Source: Owenia fusiformis (lineage: Eukaryota; Annelida; Polychaeta; Sabellida; Oweniidae). Taken from it: a DNA stretch of 64,000 bases. Shown piece after piece: positions 42,601 through 57,600 of the stretch. Both the position numbers and the translations under genes were made by a program. Location of the stretch: contig CAIIXF020000001.1 of assembly GCA_903813345.2 (NCBI GenBank), positions 54,579,885-54,643,884 on the forward strand. Reading direction: 5' to 3'. A model generated the notes under the pieces. That model saw nothing but the letters and a program-made list of their open reading frames with translations, ran no database searches and was not told the origin of the DNA. How positions within the stretch are numbered: position 1 is the stretch's first letter; each line of letters opens with the position of its first letter.

Positions 42601-45600
42601 TTTCTAGTAATTTCTAGACGTGCTTAGTCGGTCTAGGAACTCCGTGTATCTAGAGATTTCTAGGCGTGCTTAGACGTGCTTAGAGCTGGCGTGGACAGAG
42701 CGTGACTAGAGTCTAGAAATCTCTAAGCACGCCGTGGTTAGACACAAGACAAAATTAGTCGTTATTAAATTGCCATGTGAGATTTTGCGCTGTATATGGA
42801 AACATTTAAATTATAATTTACCGTATGTGTAATTTACCGTATGTGCCGAATCCAGCATTTGCTAAGGGGATGACTTTTGAATTATTCCAGGGGTGAGGTC
42901 ACATTTGATATTTGCTCAAAAATTACACGAAAACTGCTCAAAATGGTGAAAGAATTATTGGCCAGGGGATACAGTATTATTTTAAACTAGACATCTCTAT
43001 CGGCGAGGGAGGGCTAACTTATTCCAGGGGTGGGGTCACATTTGATATTTGTTCAAAAATCACACGAAAACTGCTCAAAATGGTGAAAGAATAATTGGCC
43101 GGTGGATGCAGTATTATTTTAAACAATACATTACTGTCGGCGAAGGGGAGTGGGCTAACATATAGTTGAAATTACAGAATACGCTACCTTAATTTTTGAT
43201 GATCTATAAACATAATCTTGTCATAAACAACTACTGATTTATATATGTGAACGGATATTTGTAAATTTGGTTTAAAAAGAAACTGAATATAGGGTAAAAA
43301 TGAAGGAGACACAGACGTCGGAAGAGTGGGGATAAAATCTAATCAACACTAAGCTGAGACAGAATGACAATCATATGTCTGGACTCACAAGATTTTCATA
43401 AACATATTTGTTGATTGCTCACGAAAACAAAAACAAATTTCAGGGTTCATTGGCATCACACACTATTTGCAAAATGGGGGAGTGCATTTTCCCAGGATTT
43501 AAAACAATGCTTTACTTTAAATGTCGCCCCTCATACTAGCATACGCTTTAACTATCAGATTCAGTAGCACCCTGCCCTTGATATATAATACATAGTTTTC
43601 TTGTACCCCTTTTCAAAAATACAACGAACTAAATACATAGTAATAATGATCTTGGAATTGATTTCTTTGATCTGTAATCTAGATCACACAATAACTAATT
43701 AACTGTTTGATTGCGTTTTTGCTTCTTCAAAGACGGGATATCCCAAAATTACCTTGATTACAGCATTGGCTTTCAAGAGAGTCCATGATTGCAGTATACA
43801 TGGTCTATAGGCTATTTTTAATTCCTCGTTATTTTAGTTGTGTATCATTGAATCTGATTATCATATACAATTTACTTTAACCAATTTTTTACCCGTTTTT
43901 TGAACTTCAAAACTGTCACAGTGGTAGAGCCCATGGTGGTCCCTAATCCAATTAGGACCAATAACAAATAACATAATTAAAACTGGAAAACATACAATAC
44001 ATATTCATCATCTCATCTATTTTTCCGGTTTGTATCTCCCGGTAATCTTTATGCCTTGAGCCACCCCCCCCCCCCCCTTACAGATACTTTAGATACACTT
44101 ATATTGACGCTACTTAATTTGACGAATTTGCTCAATAGGATAGTTTCTAAATAGCAGAAAAATCAATGAAATCTCGTGCTGCCATCTTTTATTCAGCTTT
44201 TAACTCTAAAAGTTAAGCTAGAGCTCCATTCACTTACATGCTAAAATCTTGGAAAAGTGGCTTAATTTCATGATTTATCAAAGTGTGTTTGTTGAATCTG
44301 TATAAAACTTGAATGATATACCACATGATGACCCTGTTTATGAACATGTTGTGATTAAACATGCTAATGTTGATTGACATACAAATAATCCACGGTTTTA
44401 AAGAATTTTAGCATTGCATCTATGGACATTTGGCCCAACTTTTTTTAAATTGTCATAGAAAATTATTCAAATTACATAACTGTGTAAATCAAAGCTATTT
44501 TAAGAGAAAACATTCCACTGAATTCAAATATACCATTTAAAAGAAGGTAATGTAAGTCATTAGAGGTCTAATATGCAAGTCTCTTAAAATCTCACGAAAA
44601 ACGAGATTTAGCGAGATTTCAAAAGCTATATGGAAACTATACTATTTCAAATATTGGCGGCTATTTAATTTGGCGGAATCAGGACTGAAGTTTAATTTTT
44701 GTCTATGTTTATGCATGGGCTTAAATCAAAAGATTCTCTTGAAAGCCCATGGTTTATGTCATTAGGACGGGTATTTACTAAGATATTTTCTGTATTTCTT
44801 TTGGGATAAATATGACATGTTGATGACATGCTCAGTTGACAGGAAAGGGGCCCCACAAGTTTAATTTCTGAAGTGCATTTGACAAAAATTCCAAACTGAA
44901 ATTTGACGGATTTTAATTTGGCGGATTTTCTGACTCCGTCAATCCGTCTAATTAAAACGGGAGCCAAATTAAGTATCTTCAGTTATATCAATATTATTTT
45001 GTATCTACTAGTAGTAGTATCTGACATTATAATTTCGAAGAGAGATTCTCCTGGGGACATTCGGGATTTCGAACATAATAAACTTAATTTGAAATTGAAT
45101 CTGAAATTCTGTCAGAATGGAATACATGGACCTGGTTACATGGTTTATCTTATTCTAAATGGACAAATAAGATCGCAGGGGCAGGAAACTCCCCCGTAGT
45201 TGACATTTTGTTCATATAAAAGGTATTGCATTAATCCTTTTGATAACTTTCTTTCGTAGTTGGTCTCTTGTCCCGAAACATTCTGGCTACAACAATACAA
45301 TTGAGTTTTAGAGAAAAAATTGTGACTAACCGCCCTAAGAGGAACGTTGGAGCTTTTAAAGACCACATTAAGCACCTACTTTAACTAACATCCTAACCCA
45401 TGTTAAAGCCAAGCTTTTCCAGGATATCTTCAATCAATCCCCCGGGATCAATCCTCAACCCCTGTTAAAGACCCATTTTACAGGGTGTCTACACCGGGGC
45501 CTACCCCCTTGAACCTTGTTAAAATCCTACTTTTGAAGGTAACATACCCCTTCAACCTCCCTTCAAAACCCTACTTGTACAGGGTACCTACCCCTAAATC

Positions 45601-48600
45601 CATGTTAAAGCCCTTATATTTGCGGGGTACATACACACCCCCTCCCTCTCAAGCCGTACTTTTGCTGTTCCCCACAGCTGAATTCATTTGTGAACTATTA
45701 TTTTGCTATAATGAATCCTGGTGGATGTGATATCTGTAAAATATACAAAATGTACATTATATATGCGGTCTTCAATGGGGGGGGGGGGGTCTCACTTTTG
45801 ACAATCAGAGGCAAAGGTCTCAAATTTGTTAAACAAAGCATGGAATGCCCCATGAACCAATTATGAATATTATCAAATGAAAACAAAATATTAATTCCTT
45901 ATAATCCAAATACTTCCTTGTTTTTATAACTGCTGAACCACCTTGATTACAGAAGATATACCGTGGAGTAGTCTAGAAATAGTTTTTCAAGCTTATACCC
46001 TGCGTGCAGAGTCTAGTTAAACTACAAGACGAAGCTCTCTTTTAAGAAGTGAAGTCAAACGAATGCAAAGGGTATCAAGCTTAGGACCTGTAGCCATTTA
46101 TCATGTGGATCGACACTGTTTATTTATTTGCATAGATATGTTACTTGCCTTGGGGAGGCACATGATGCCTTCTAGCAATTTCAGATTTGTATTGTTTGAA
46201 CTTCTATTTTGTTTAATGCACACTTCTGATCACCATATCAAATCATTTGTATCGTAAAGATGATCATTCAAATAATTTTAATTGAGGAAAATGTACAATT
46301 TACAATTCAATACATAATTTGCACGAATCTTAGGTTTGAATGAATTAAAATGACGTAAGCTAAGTGTAATTTTTTTGAAAAAAGCCTATCAAAAGACGAA
46401 TTGTTTTTTGAATACTTTGCGAGGAAATCAATATTGGTGTACCGTATTGAAGTCATAAACAACAGCTTCGAGATGTCAGCCCGAAGACTATCTCCCGGTT
46501 GTCATGTTTGAGAGCGAAGTGCGAAGGCACCCCCCCCCCAAAAAAAGCTTATAAAAATATAACCATTAGATAGAAGAAATGAGCTTTCAATTTTTTTATT
46601 TGAAGTTTTAATCTCATTTTTGAAGAATTTTGAAAGATTCATCAATTTTTGTAAAATTCAAAATAAATCTTAACATTTTTTGGGCTCGCTTAATAAGTTA
46701 TGCCACGATCGCACATCATGACATCTAATTTTTTCTCAGTCCTGAGATGATGTTTCAGGTGAAACAGAAAGATGCTATGAGTATCAGAAATGGGATCGCA
46801 CCACATGGGGAGTAGTTTCCAGAAAGATTAGAATAGGGTGGATGGGGTAGCCTTGCCCAAGTCGTATCTTTTTTCTATCTTGATTTCTATTATTCAAGAT
46901 CAGATAAGTAAAAAATACCGACTTGGAAAAGGCTAAGGATGGGGGTGCAAGAAGGTATCCCGGCATAAATAATGTCAGATCAACATCCTAGATATAGTGA
47001 TATCTGGACACCCCCTCCCCCATCTAACGGCCCTGAGATTCAAAGAGCTCTTTGAAAGTGTCCAAAAAATGATGAAAACTGCATGTGATTGAAATTTTGG
47101 CCAGTAAGAGTTCCAGCCCCCCCCCATCTACCCTTGGCTCTTACCATGGACAGGAGTCATTTTCAAATGCCCGATTACAATATTACAGTGATTTATTTCC
47201 GCCCTTACATAACAGTGTTGTTGGTGGGCAGAGGAAATCGAGTATGTATTGATCTAGTTAATTAGTGATTACAGATAGATTAAAGGAAAAGTGACTTGAA
47301 AGTTTTTTTTTTTTTTTTTAAGGTTATTTTATTTCCATATTTAAGACATATATAAACATACAATAATACAATAATACATGAATATGGAGAAACAAGCCTA
47401 CGTTTGCACATTATTGGCTTGTGAAAATACATTTTATACAGCGGATATTTACACATACAATAGTAGTGTCATAATTTACATAAATGCAGTGTTCAGATGG
47501 GATGAAGATGAGTGATGATGATATGAAATTTGGCAAGGTACAGTAGCTATGGCACTTCACAATATTTTATTAATAAAATCTGATGATAGATTTATAAGTG
47601 TGGAGTTAAGCTTTGGTGATAGTTCTTTATCACCAAATAAAATCATATCAACCTTGTCATATTTACGTTTACTGGAGAAAAGTTTGAGGTCAGGGTCAGC
47701 TTGCTGGGAGAGACTTAGGAGAAATGTTTGTCTTGCATCATGTGTAAGAGGGCAATCAAGCAAATAGTGTACCTTTGTCTGGTTTCGAAACCCACATGGA
47801 CAACTTGGATCTTGGTAATTTACAAAGTTGTGCCGGAAAAAATCAGAGCGCAAAGACAGGTCACATCTCATTCGATTTAGTTTTATTTCCAAAGGTCTCT
47901 GGATATTTAAATGGGGTGTCAAAGCAGAGATCATTTTAGTCTTTTTGAAAAAGTGATTTGCATATGATCTTTTGAACTGTGACTTAGTTTCTTTGTTTTT
48001 GATTTGCACTGGGATAGGTATCCATATTTTAATAGGAGATATTGCAGGCGAATTTAAGAATTTTGATGATGCAGAGGCTGGGATTATATATTGACGTTGA
48101 GTTCTTAGTCCTGGTCTATAAGCTGGGTTTAAAAGAGGTGTGTATATATCTTGAACATAGGTGGGGACCATTTCTCTGTTGACTTTGAACATTAATATTG
48201 CCTTCTTTTCCTGTCTACGCTCAAGTAAGGATTTCCATCCCAAGGCTTGTAAAACTTTGTCAAAATTTGATCCGGTGATAGCACCTGAAACTATAAGCGC
48301 AGCACGATAGTGAATTCTATTGAGCTTTTCAATATGGACTCTTGAGGAGGAGTCAATAAAAGTTGAGCCTTGTTCTAAATGAGGAAGGATAAATGATGTA
48401 TACATTGTCTCCAAGTGTTTTGATGAAATTTTTGACTTTAGAAACAGAAGTGGATTGAGCATTTTGCTAGTTTTCAAAACAATGGCATTGATGTGTTCCT
48501 CAAAATTTAGATGTTCATCAAGAATGATTCCCAGGTGTTTGTGACTATGGACTCTCTGAATTTGGTCATTATTTAAGAAAAGAGGTTGGTAATTTCTTAG

Positions 48601-51600
48601 CTTTGCTCTTGGCTTTTTAAAGATTACCTCTCTCGTTTTACTAGGCTTAAATTTCATTTTCCATTTATTTGACCACAAATGTATTTTATTTAGATCAGAC
48701 TGGAGTATATTGTGAGAGAGTGTAGTATTATCATTATAGGACACTTGAGCATAAATCGAAGTGTCATCAGCATAAATGAAACATGTGGAGTCTAGAATAT
48801 CTGGAAGGTCATTTATGTACATTAGAAAGAAAATCGGTCCAAGAATGGATCCCTGAGGAACTCCAGAGTTTATGTATCCTATTTGAGACCAGATAGAGAA
48901 ATCTGAGTTTACTTTTGTTCGTACTCTACGTTCACTTAAGTATGAAGAAAAAAGTTTAATGATATTTTCACCGAAACCATATGATTTTATTTTATGAAGA
49001 AGTAGCTCGTGTGGAATTTTGTCAAACGCAGATTCTATATCTAAAAATAGAGTTCTAACGTCTTTGTTACTTTCAAAAGATGTCATTATATAATTTGTTA
49101 TACTTAAAAGTTGGTATTCAACACTATGCCCTGGCAGAAATCCAGATTGGTTTTTAAAGAGTAATTGATTTTCTATTAAGTGTTTAAGCATTTTCTGATG
49201 TATTATTCGCTCACATAGTTTGCCCATAGTATTTAAAAGAGTAATTGGTCTGTAATTTAAAGAATCCGTCTTAGCTCCTTTGTTTTTGAAAATTGGTATG
49301 ATAACACCATCTTTCCACGGTTTTGGAAATATGTTCTCGTTAAAAATGCGATTAAATAATTTAGAAATTGGGGCATCAACTGAGTCAGCCGCAAGATTTA
49401 ACATTTTGTTTGTAATACCATCTGGACCCTCTGCTTTTGAAATATCAAGTTGTCTTAAAAATTTACAGACCTCTTCCCTGTCTGTGTTTAATGTATTGAG
49501 TTGTATTTCAGATCTTGCTTGAAACTCAGGTAAATCATTTTGTTGGAAATTTAAATCATGGTGAAATTTTTCTAAGAAATGTGATTGAAAACACTTAGCT
49601 TTTTGCTCATCCGTCTTAGCAACATTCATCAAATTATTTGAAAAAAGAGCAGGTATCTCAGGTACAAATCGCTTCCCTAAAAGTTGTTTAATTGTTTGCC
49701 AATAGAATTTATCAGTTTTTTCCTGAGCTTGGAGACTATTGCATACATCATTATCATAAGTAGTCTTTGCATTATCTATCAAATTTCGCACTCTATTTGT
49801 CTGCTCTGAAAGTTCATCCATATGTTTTTTATCATTTGAGACTTTAAATTTTTTATATAACTTGTCACGTTTATTAATTGCCCTTTTTATATCTGAATTA
49901 AACCAAGGCATGTCGTTTGACTTTATTCGTTTTTCTTTTTCTTGAAAGTGAATTCTCAAAATTGAGAATTCTGATTGTAATCAAAACTATATGAATTGAT
50001 ACTAATCGCACGGACATGGACTAGTATTTTGAATCATTTCATATCCTATCCAACAGCAAGTGAAATCAAATGATCAAGCTACATTATTTATTGAAACTTA
50101 AATAAGGGACAATATTTTTTTATTTTTTATGTTAGTCTCAGATGTTGCTTGCAATTTTTGGGAGTTTTTGAGGCGAACTTATGGCCACTTGTGTAATCAT
50201 TAGAGTTTTTAATGCGCTCTTTTGGTCTATAGGCCTGTCATTGAGGTACATTCTAAAATTGTCTCTGTTTATCAGGTTTAGATTTGGTCATTTTGACTAT
50301 ATATAATTGTTAAGTTTTAAGCGCAGTTTTGGTCTATATGCTTATAATAGAAAACTTTAAGATGATTTGGTCTACGCTACCCTTTGCATTCGTTTGACTT
50401 AACTTCTTAAAAGAGAGCTTCGTCTTCGTAGTTTCACTAGACTCTGCACGCAGGGTAGGTCTACGCCATAACAAAACCTTTAAAAAGAGGCATACTATTG
50501 GTCTAGACCTGAAAGTAAGGCGTATTAGAGGTCTACTTTAAGTTTAAGTTTAAGTTACCATATTCGGGTTGGGTACATCTTTTACTTTTTACATTTTATA
50601 TTGATCATATTTTTGCCCTCCGGCTACTGGGCAAAGTCCGATTACTGGTACAGAGAAATAGAGCCCAATCTAGAAAATAAAAGATGGAATCATAACCCCT
50701 CCCCCCCCATACATTCACTATAATTAAGTCGTTGGTGAGTTCGGATGTTTTTCAAGTTTAAGTTTATGCTCAATCCAGATAACATCTTCTTTATAATAAA
50801 AATAAAAAGTACTTTTATGTAGATATATATCTCCGATATCTATACATTTCCTATAAGAATGTGGCAACGAAAATGGGGCAACAAGACCTGGGCCTAATGC
50901 ATTTCTAGTTATCTGTTTTCCTGGTTTGTTTGACACAGAGACATGTTTGAAATGGGTAAACATTGCAATCGGTATGTTTCAAGGAGGCCTCGGGGGAATG
51001 ACGACCCATGAAACCTAGAAGCTAGAAAAACATGTATATAAATTATAGATCAAGATATAATATTTTCAGGTACCGGGGGAGCGGTTTTACCATGGGGGGG
51101 GGGGTAGCCAAGGGAGTGGGGGGGGGGGGGCTTTTTGACAGTTTTGGCAAAACATCATTTCGCCAGGAGGGGGAGCGGCCGCAACCTCCGCTCCCCTTGG
51201 CTACGGGCCTGAATTTGGAAAGCAGCTAAAAGATCGTCGTTTTGTGAAGAGGGGATGGGTGATTAGCAGCATTAGAAGTCGAACGAATGCAAGGGTAGCC
51301 ATAGACTATTATGTAATTATGCTAAATCATGTCATCTTATACATTGGTACACTTACAAAATAAGGAAATAAATTATGCAATCAATCACATTACGTTTTGC
51401 TATCACCTAATGACGCTACAGAACAAAATAATTTACATTTGTCTCCGGAATTACTGGAAGTTTTAATAACATGTACAATTTCCTGGGAACGATAGATGTA
51501 CGTGCAATGTCTGAATAAATGATTGTGGCAAAGATTGCGATTTGCTAAATTCAGATTTTGGAATTTCTTTGATCAAATTGTACCTCACACGCAATGTCAG

Positions 51601-54600
51601 AAGTGAGATTGAATGTCCAAATAGCATAGTAAGAGCCCGACTAAGAGATGCCATTCCATTTTCTTGACGGGAGATTTATCGCTCAATCCCACACTAGACA
51701 TTTAATGTTAAATACTAGTGAGATCTAACATTCATATCTTAAAATCTACACCTTAGTAGAGTATACCCCCTCCCAAATCACAACCACAGTCTATTTTTTA
51801 ATTAAAACTCCCTATCTATATATCTATATCCTATAATGAAAATAAATATAATTGGAGTGAATTGCATGCATTTCGAATGGAGTTATCATATTTTTAGTAT
51901 TTTATTAGTTCAAACAGGTTTACATAAGATGCATAAAAGTGACAAAGGGAAATATTTCAATTTCTAACTCTACAATTGTAATCATACATGTACAGGGTGA
52001 TCAATAAATAAGGTAAAAGTATCTGGCATTTTTTCAGATTTTACCCAATCCTCATAAAATTTGCACAGAATAATGTTCAAACATTATTGAATTGATATAT
52101 TAAGTTACAGATCAAAGTGATGTGATTGGTTGAAGTTATAGTTGCCATAGCAACAGAAAGCATGAAGACCCGGGGCAACTATCAAAAAACTAAATTTTCA
52201 GTCGAAACTCTGTTGATAATATATTTCAAATCACAATTAAAATGGCATATCATATTCTTATTTTATACTTCATAACTGCTACTTAATGTCCTTTGTTTTT
52301 AACATATAGTTCATGTCTTCTACTCCAGTCTTTGAACACCTTTTAAACCCATTTTCCCATAGCCTGCAAATTTCCAAGACAGCTGGCTTCATGAGAAACT
52401 CTCTCAACTCCCTCTACAGCTCACCATGACGGTAAAATCATAAGGGGACAAGTCAGGAGAGTATAGTACATGACCTAACAGTGGGAAACCCAGTGCTTCA
52501 ATGGTTTGACCATGAGAATAGCATTGTGAGATGGAGCATTATCCCAGTGCAATGTGAAACGTTTTGCAGGCCTCTTAGTCTTAGCTTCGTCCTCTTTTCT
52601 CTCATCAAATCTCTTCTGTGGGTATTGTTTTTCATCATTGACCTGTGTCATAGACTTTCTTTGATCACATCAGTTTTCATTATATATTAATCTTTTCCGT
52701 GACATCAAACATCAAATTTGCAAGAAAATATGTAAACAATATACTAGTAAACAAAGTATTAAAACAATTAATGCTGGTACCCACGTTTATTTCTTTTCAG
52801 TTTGAAAAAGATGTGCTTTTTATCATTTTTTGTTCAAATTGGACACAATAAAATTGCCCCGGGTACCCCCGACTCCAGTTGCCATAGTAACTATAATATT
52901 AACCAACAGATGGCAGAGGTTATAAATTTATATGTTTTAATTTAGAAATGTACAAGGTATATTCTGACCAAATTTCATGATGTTTGGACCAATATTTACA
53001 AAATGCCAGATACTTTTACCTTATTTATTGATCACCCTGTACATACCAGACACATGTATACATGTGCATCATCATGATCTTTTCTGGACATTATAAACAT
53101 GAGCGAATAGGGGAGGGGGGGGACTTGGATTACGTCCTTTAGAATGCAGGTTTAGAAAACTGCAATAGATGCCATTTTTCATGATAGGGGGGTTATGAAG
53201 GAGCTTGTTCGTGAACGTGCAGAATTATGGTCCTCTTGGAAAGGGATTTTTGTTATGCTTTGAATGGATTAAGTTTGAAGAAAAACGGTGCAGTATGAGA
53301 CTCGTAATCCTTGATTGTCAAACATCCGATAAGCCAAAAATTCAAATTAACGGTCGAAGTTAACAAGAAAAGGGTAAAATGTTTTTTATTTTGAGCCTCT
53401 AGCTCAATTTTGAAAGAAGTTGCATCAATATTTGTAAAATTCAAAATAAATTTATTGGTCTGTTTTAGCCACAATGGTACCCCCTGACTGATAACCGAAA
53501 TTCGTTTGGGCATCACCCCCCCCCCCCCCCCCCCCCCCGACTGAAAGCTGGCATGATTGTACCTTTTGAGATTCGATCAACTTGAGTTCTTCTGGGAAAA
53601 TGGTGTATTTGAAAAGTGCTCACAATGGTGAAAAGCTGCACGCTTTTGAAAGATCTAGACTTTTTGGCCGGGGGGACTTTCACCAACCCTTCCAAAAGGA
53701 CACGATATATTTCTCGAGGGCTCAGAGGGCCAGAGGTTAATATCATGTTGGCACAGGGTATAAAACCATAGGCCATATTCAATTCCGATCATGATATTCC
53801 TAACTCTCTTCAATGAAATCTGAAGTTCGAAGTCCATATCTAAACTTTGTATGATGAAACAAACCAGAAGTCTTATATCATAAGTCAAAATATCCGATGA
53901 CTTAAAATGACATTTTGAAATATAAAATGTTATTGAATAATATAAACACACCAGCATCAAAAAAATCAACGAAACAATATAACAGCGACCAAACAAAATC
54001 GCTTGTTGCTCAGATGTCTATGACTTTAACTGTGTTAGAGCATGATGATGAAATTACCATTCGCCTGTATTTAATAGGCTCAAACAGAGCTTCATACTCC
54101 TTTCGTTTCAAAATCTCTTAATTTTCAAATGGGAGACGAATTCAATTTTTGTTAGCGAGTTTTGAGGTGAATGCGATTTTTGTGAGAGGGATTGGTCAGG
54201 ACAATGCGATTTTCTTTTCGAGCGATGGACGATGGGCGGTAAACACAATATCGCGTCTTCATTACGTACCCCTTCCATTAGATTGGCAATCGTGTATTTT
54301 CATTTCGAAGCATATCAATTTTTAAATCTAATTATTTCCTCAATTGCAATGCTAGATCTAGTAGGGGGGGGGGGGGTGTATTTTATTGTAATATCGACCA
54401 CCGTCCAAACAATTATTTCCTGCACTATAGGAGAAAGTACTGTTTTTTAAATTAGATTAGATTAGATTAACTATCGACTGATAAAGAAATTTTGAAGAGA
54501 AATTGTGTACTTTTAGGGACAAATTATCCCATATCTCTACCAAATTCTGTTGGATAAGACCCAAACTTTCAGGAATTCTTAATACATGCCTTACTGATGT

Positions 54601-57600
54601 ATAAATAATGTTTCATTATAATTGCAACAACCTCAAATGAGATATTAAATAGTTTCAAGCATATGGTCAAACTCCGACTCGAAAATGATAAAATTTGCTG
54701 ACTCAGCACTTTTGAGCCTGCTTTGCAAGGGTTCACAAACTTTTTTTTACATGCCTTGGGGTCCCCTACAAGAATCTAAAGTCAAATTGATTCTAGGTCT
54801 TTTGGACACAAATGGGCTTGGCCTTAGCACTAGGTGACATTTTTTGATTTTGGAGTTTTGGTTCAAAATTTTTTGACTGACAGAGGACATACTGGGGTAT
54901 AATGACATGATAGTAAAACATGTCCACAAATCTGAGCATGTTATAGCATTTGGTAGTGTTAGGCCGTATCTGGAGAAAGGGTGATGATGCCCACATTGGT
55001 AAGAAATGTTTATATGTTATTTGATCCTATGGTGGATCGTTGCTCAAAATTTTCTGCATGCAACAGACTCTTGTAAACTAATGTTCAGACTATTGGTAGG
55101 TGAGCACAACTTGAACTATAAGTATAGAGGAGGTGAAGATCAGTGTAAACGATGTAAACTGTGTAACTCATTCCAGTTAGAGACGGTTGAACATTTCTTA
55201 ATGCATTGCTCTGCTGCACAGTAAACGATGTAAACTGTGTAACTCATTCCAGTTAGAGACGGTTGAACATTTCTTAATGCATTGCTCTGCCGCACAATAC
55301 TCCATATACAGGCAAGAACTTTTGGAATGTTTTAATAAGCACAATTTCGAGTTTTCGTTCAATACAATTCTTGGTATAAATGTTGTGCCAAATCCAAATG
55401 CAATTGTTCTCTTAAAAGAGATAGCACAAATTATTTTCAAACAATATAAAGCACGGTCTAACAGTGACTCATCCTTCTTCAAAGGACTTCATTTATGCCT
55501 AAATTCAGCCTATACTTGTAAAATACCCTTGCAGCAAGGATGACAGTGACTGTGTTTGAGACACTTACAGTGTCTGACTCAACCGTACGAGCATTTTGCT
55601 CATTGAATAGTTTTTATACGTCTAACATGTATATCATTTTATCATAATTTTGTACTTTTATTTTACATCACTGTACATATAAATTGTATATCCATTTTAT
55701 TATGGGCAACTATGGCGGATCCATGGGGCCCGGGCCCCCCCCCTAAGGTTGGCCCAAAAAAAAAAGAAGTTGGGCCCAAAAAAATGTTAGGCCATAAAAG
55801 GCCTTAAGGCCCCAAAAAGTGGGCCTTTTGGTCATTATTGGGCCTTCTAAGGCCTTATTTTTTTAATTTAGGTCAAATTTGGAAGAAAATGGGCCTCAAA
55901 TTTTCAAAATTTGGGCCCACTTTTTCGGTTTTAGGGGCCCAAAATTTTTTTCCGCGCAAGCGCGGAGGTTTTTTCTATATTCTCAAATTTGGGCCCCCCC
56001 CCTTGTTGGTTCCTGGATCCGCCACTGGGCAATAAAGATATACAATACAATACAATATAGCGCCACCTTTTTTTTATATATCATTTCAAGGCGATTTCAA
56101 GAAAAGATTTCCCCTAATGGAATTGTTTAAAATATACTACTTGGGATTCACCCAGAATAAACAAAAGCTAATCGGAGATTTTCGTTCAAAGAATCATCCT
56201 TGAAAACTTGAAATTGATCGGTCAAACGGTTCGCCTGGAAACGCATAGCCAAGACTTTACAGACAAAAATTAAGGCCAAAAATCCATAGTGGCGACCTTA
56301 AGGTTTACCCAGGATTCACAAAAGTGATCAGTTCGAGATGTTTATACAAAGAATCGTCCCTGAAAATTTGAAATCGATCCGTCAACTGGTTCGCCAGAAA
56401 ACATATAGATAAGGCTATGCAGAGAAGATTTTAGGACGGCAAATCCAAAATGGCCACCTTATCATTAACCCAGAGTGCTAAAAAACTATTTAACTCGGGA
56501 TTTTCATATAGGAATCATCCGTAAAAATGGATCCTTCAAACACTTCGTCTTAAAAGGCAAGACAAGACCATATAGATGAGATTTTAGGACAAAAAATCCA
56601 AAATGGCCTCCTTTACATTAACCAAGAATGGCCAAAACCTAATCAGTTCGAGATTTTCATAAAAAGAATTAGAAATCGATTCGTCAAATAGTACGCCTGA
56701 AAACTTGTAGACATGACTTCCCAGACAAGATTGAGGATGGTAAGTCCAAAATGACCTCCTTAACCTTTACCCAGAATACCCCAAAACTAATCAGTTCGAG
56801 ATTTATATTCAAAGCATCATCCCTGAATTTAAAATCAACAAGTCTTTATAGACAAGATTTTACGACGGAAAATACCAAAATGGCAAGCGGTTAAAATCAG
56901 ATATTTTACATTAAAATTATCGCATACGTACTCGTATACTGTTAACAGTGACATCTGATAATATGATACATAGAGGTTATATAATGGGAGGTTTTTGATA
57001 GAGGGTATATCTGAGAGAAATACAATATATCGTTGATATATCAATGATATATTGTATTTACCGATATATATATATATATATATATATTGTATTTGCCAAG
57101 ATATATACCCTGTATCAAAAATCGAGCATTAAATAACTGATTTATCCAATACTTAGTAGATTATGAGAATTAAATATGCATTGAATGTTAGGGAACCCAC
57201 AATCTAAACAGGAATATTTTATTTAAAGTCCTCAACGACTTTTGATTTTTTTAACTCAACTGCAGCTGCTAACATTTTAAAGTGTATGAAATTAATATTT
57301 ATCAAATAGAGCCAAAGTATATCCCGGGAATTCAAAAAAGCACCGAAAGACTAATTCCCAGGGATTGCTGATGAGTTGGTGATATATATCACCCGCTCAC
57401 ATCAGATATCGATTATATTCTCGCATGTTATTTACCTATAACACTACTAAGTATGGGATAAAAAGTATCATTGCTCACTGGCTTTTCTTGAGACATACAA
57501 AATGGTTGCCATTACTGAGTTAATATGTCCAAAACCTAATAAGATGTTTTTCTTAAAGTTTTCTGAGTTCAAAACTGCCCTCAGGAAGTAGGCATAGAGT

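Noticed and set aside
52481-52690. Plus-strand open frame in the deleted mariner
   Set aside because: Antisense of the mariner catalytic region read on the minus strand.
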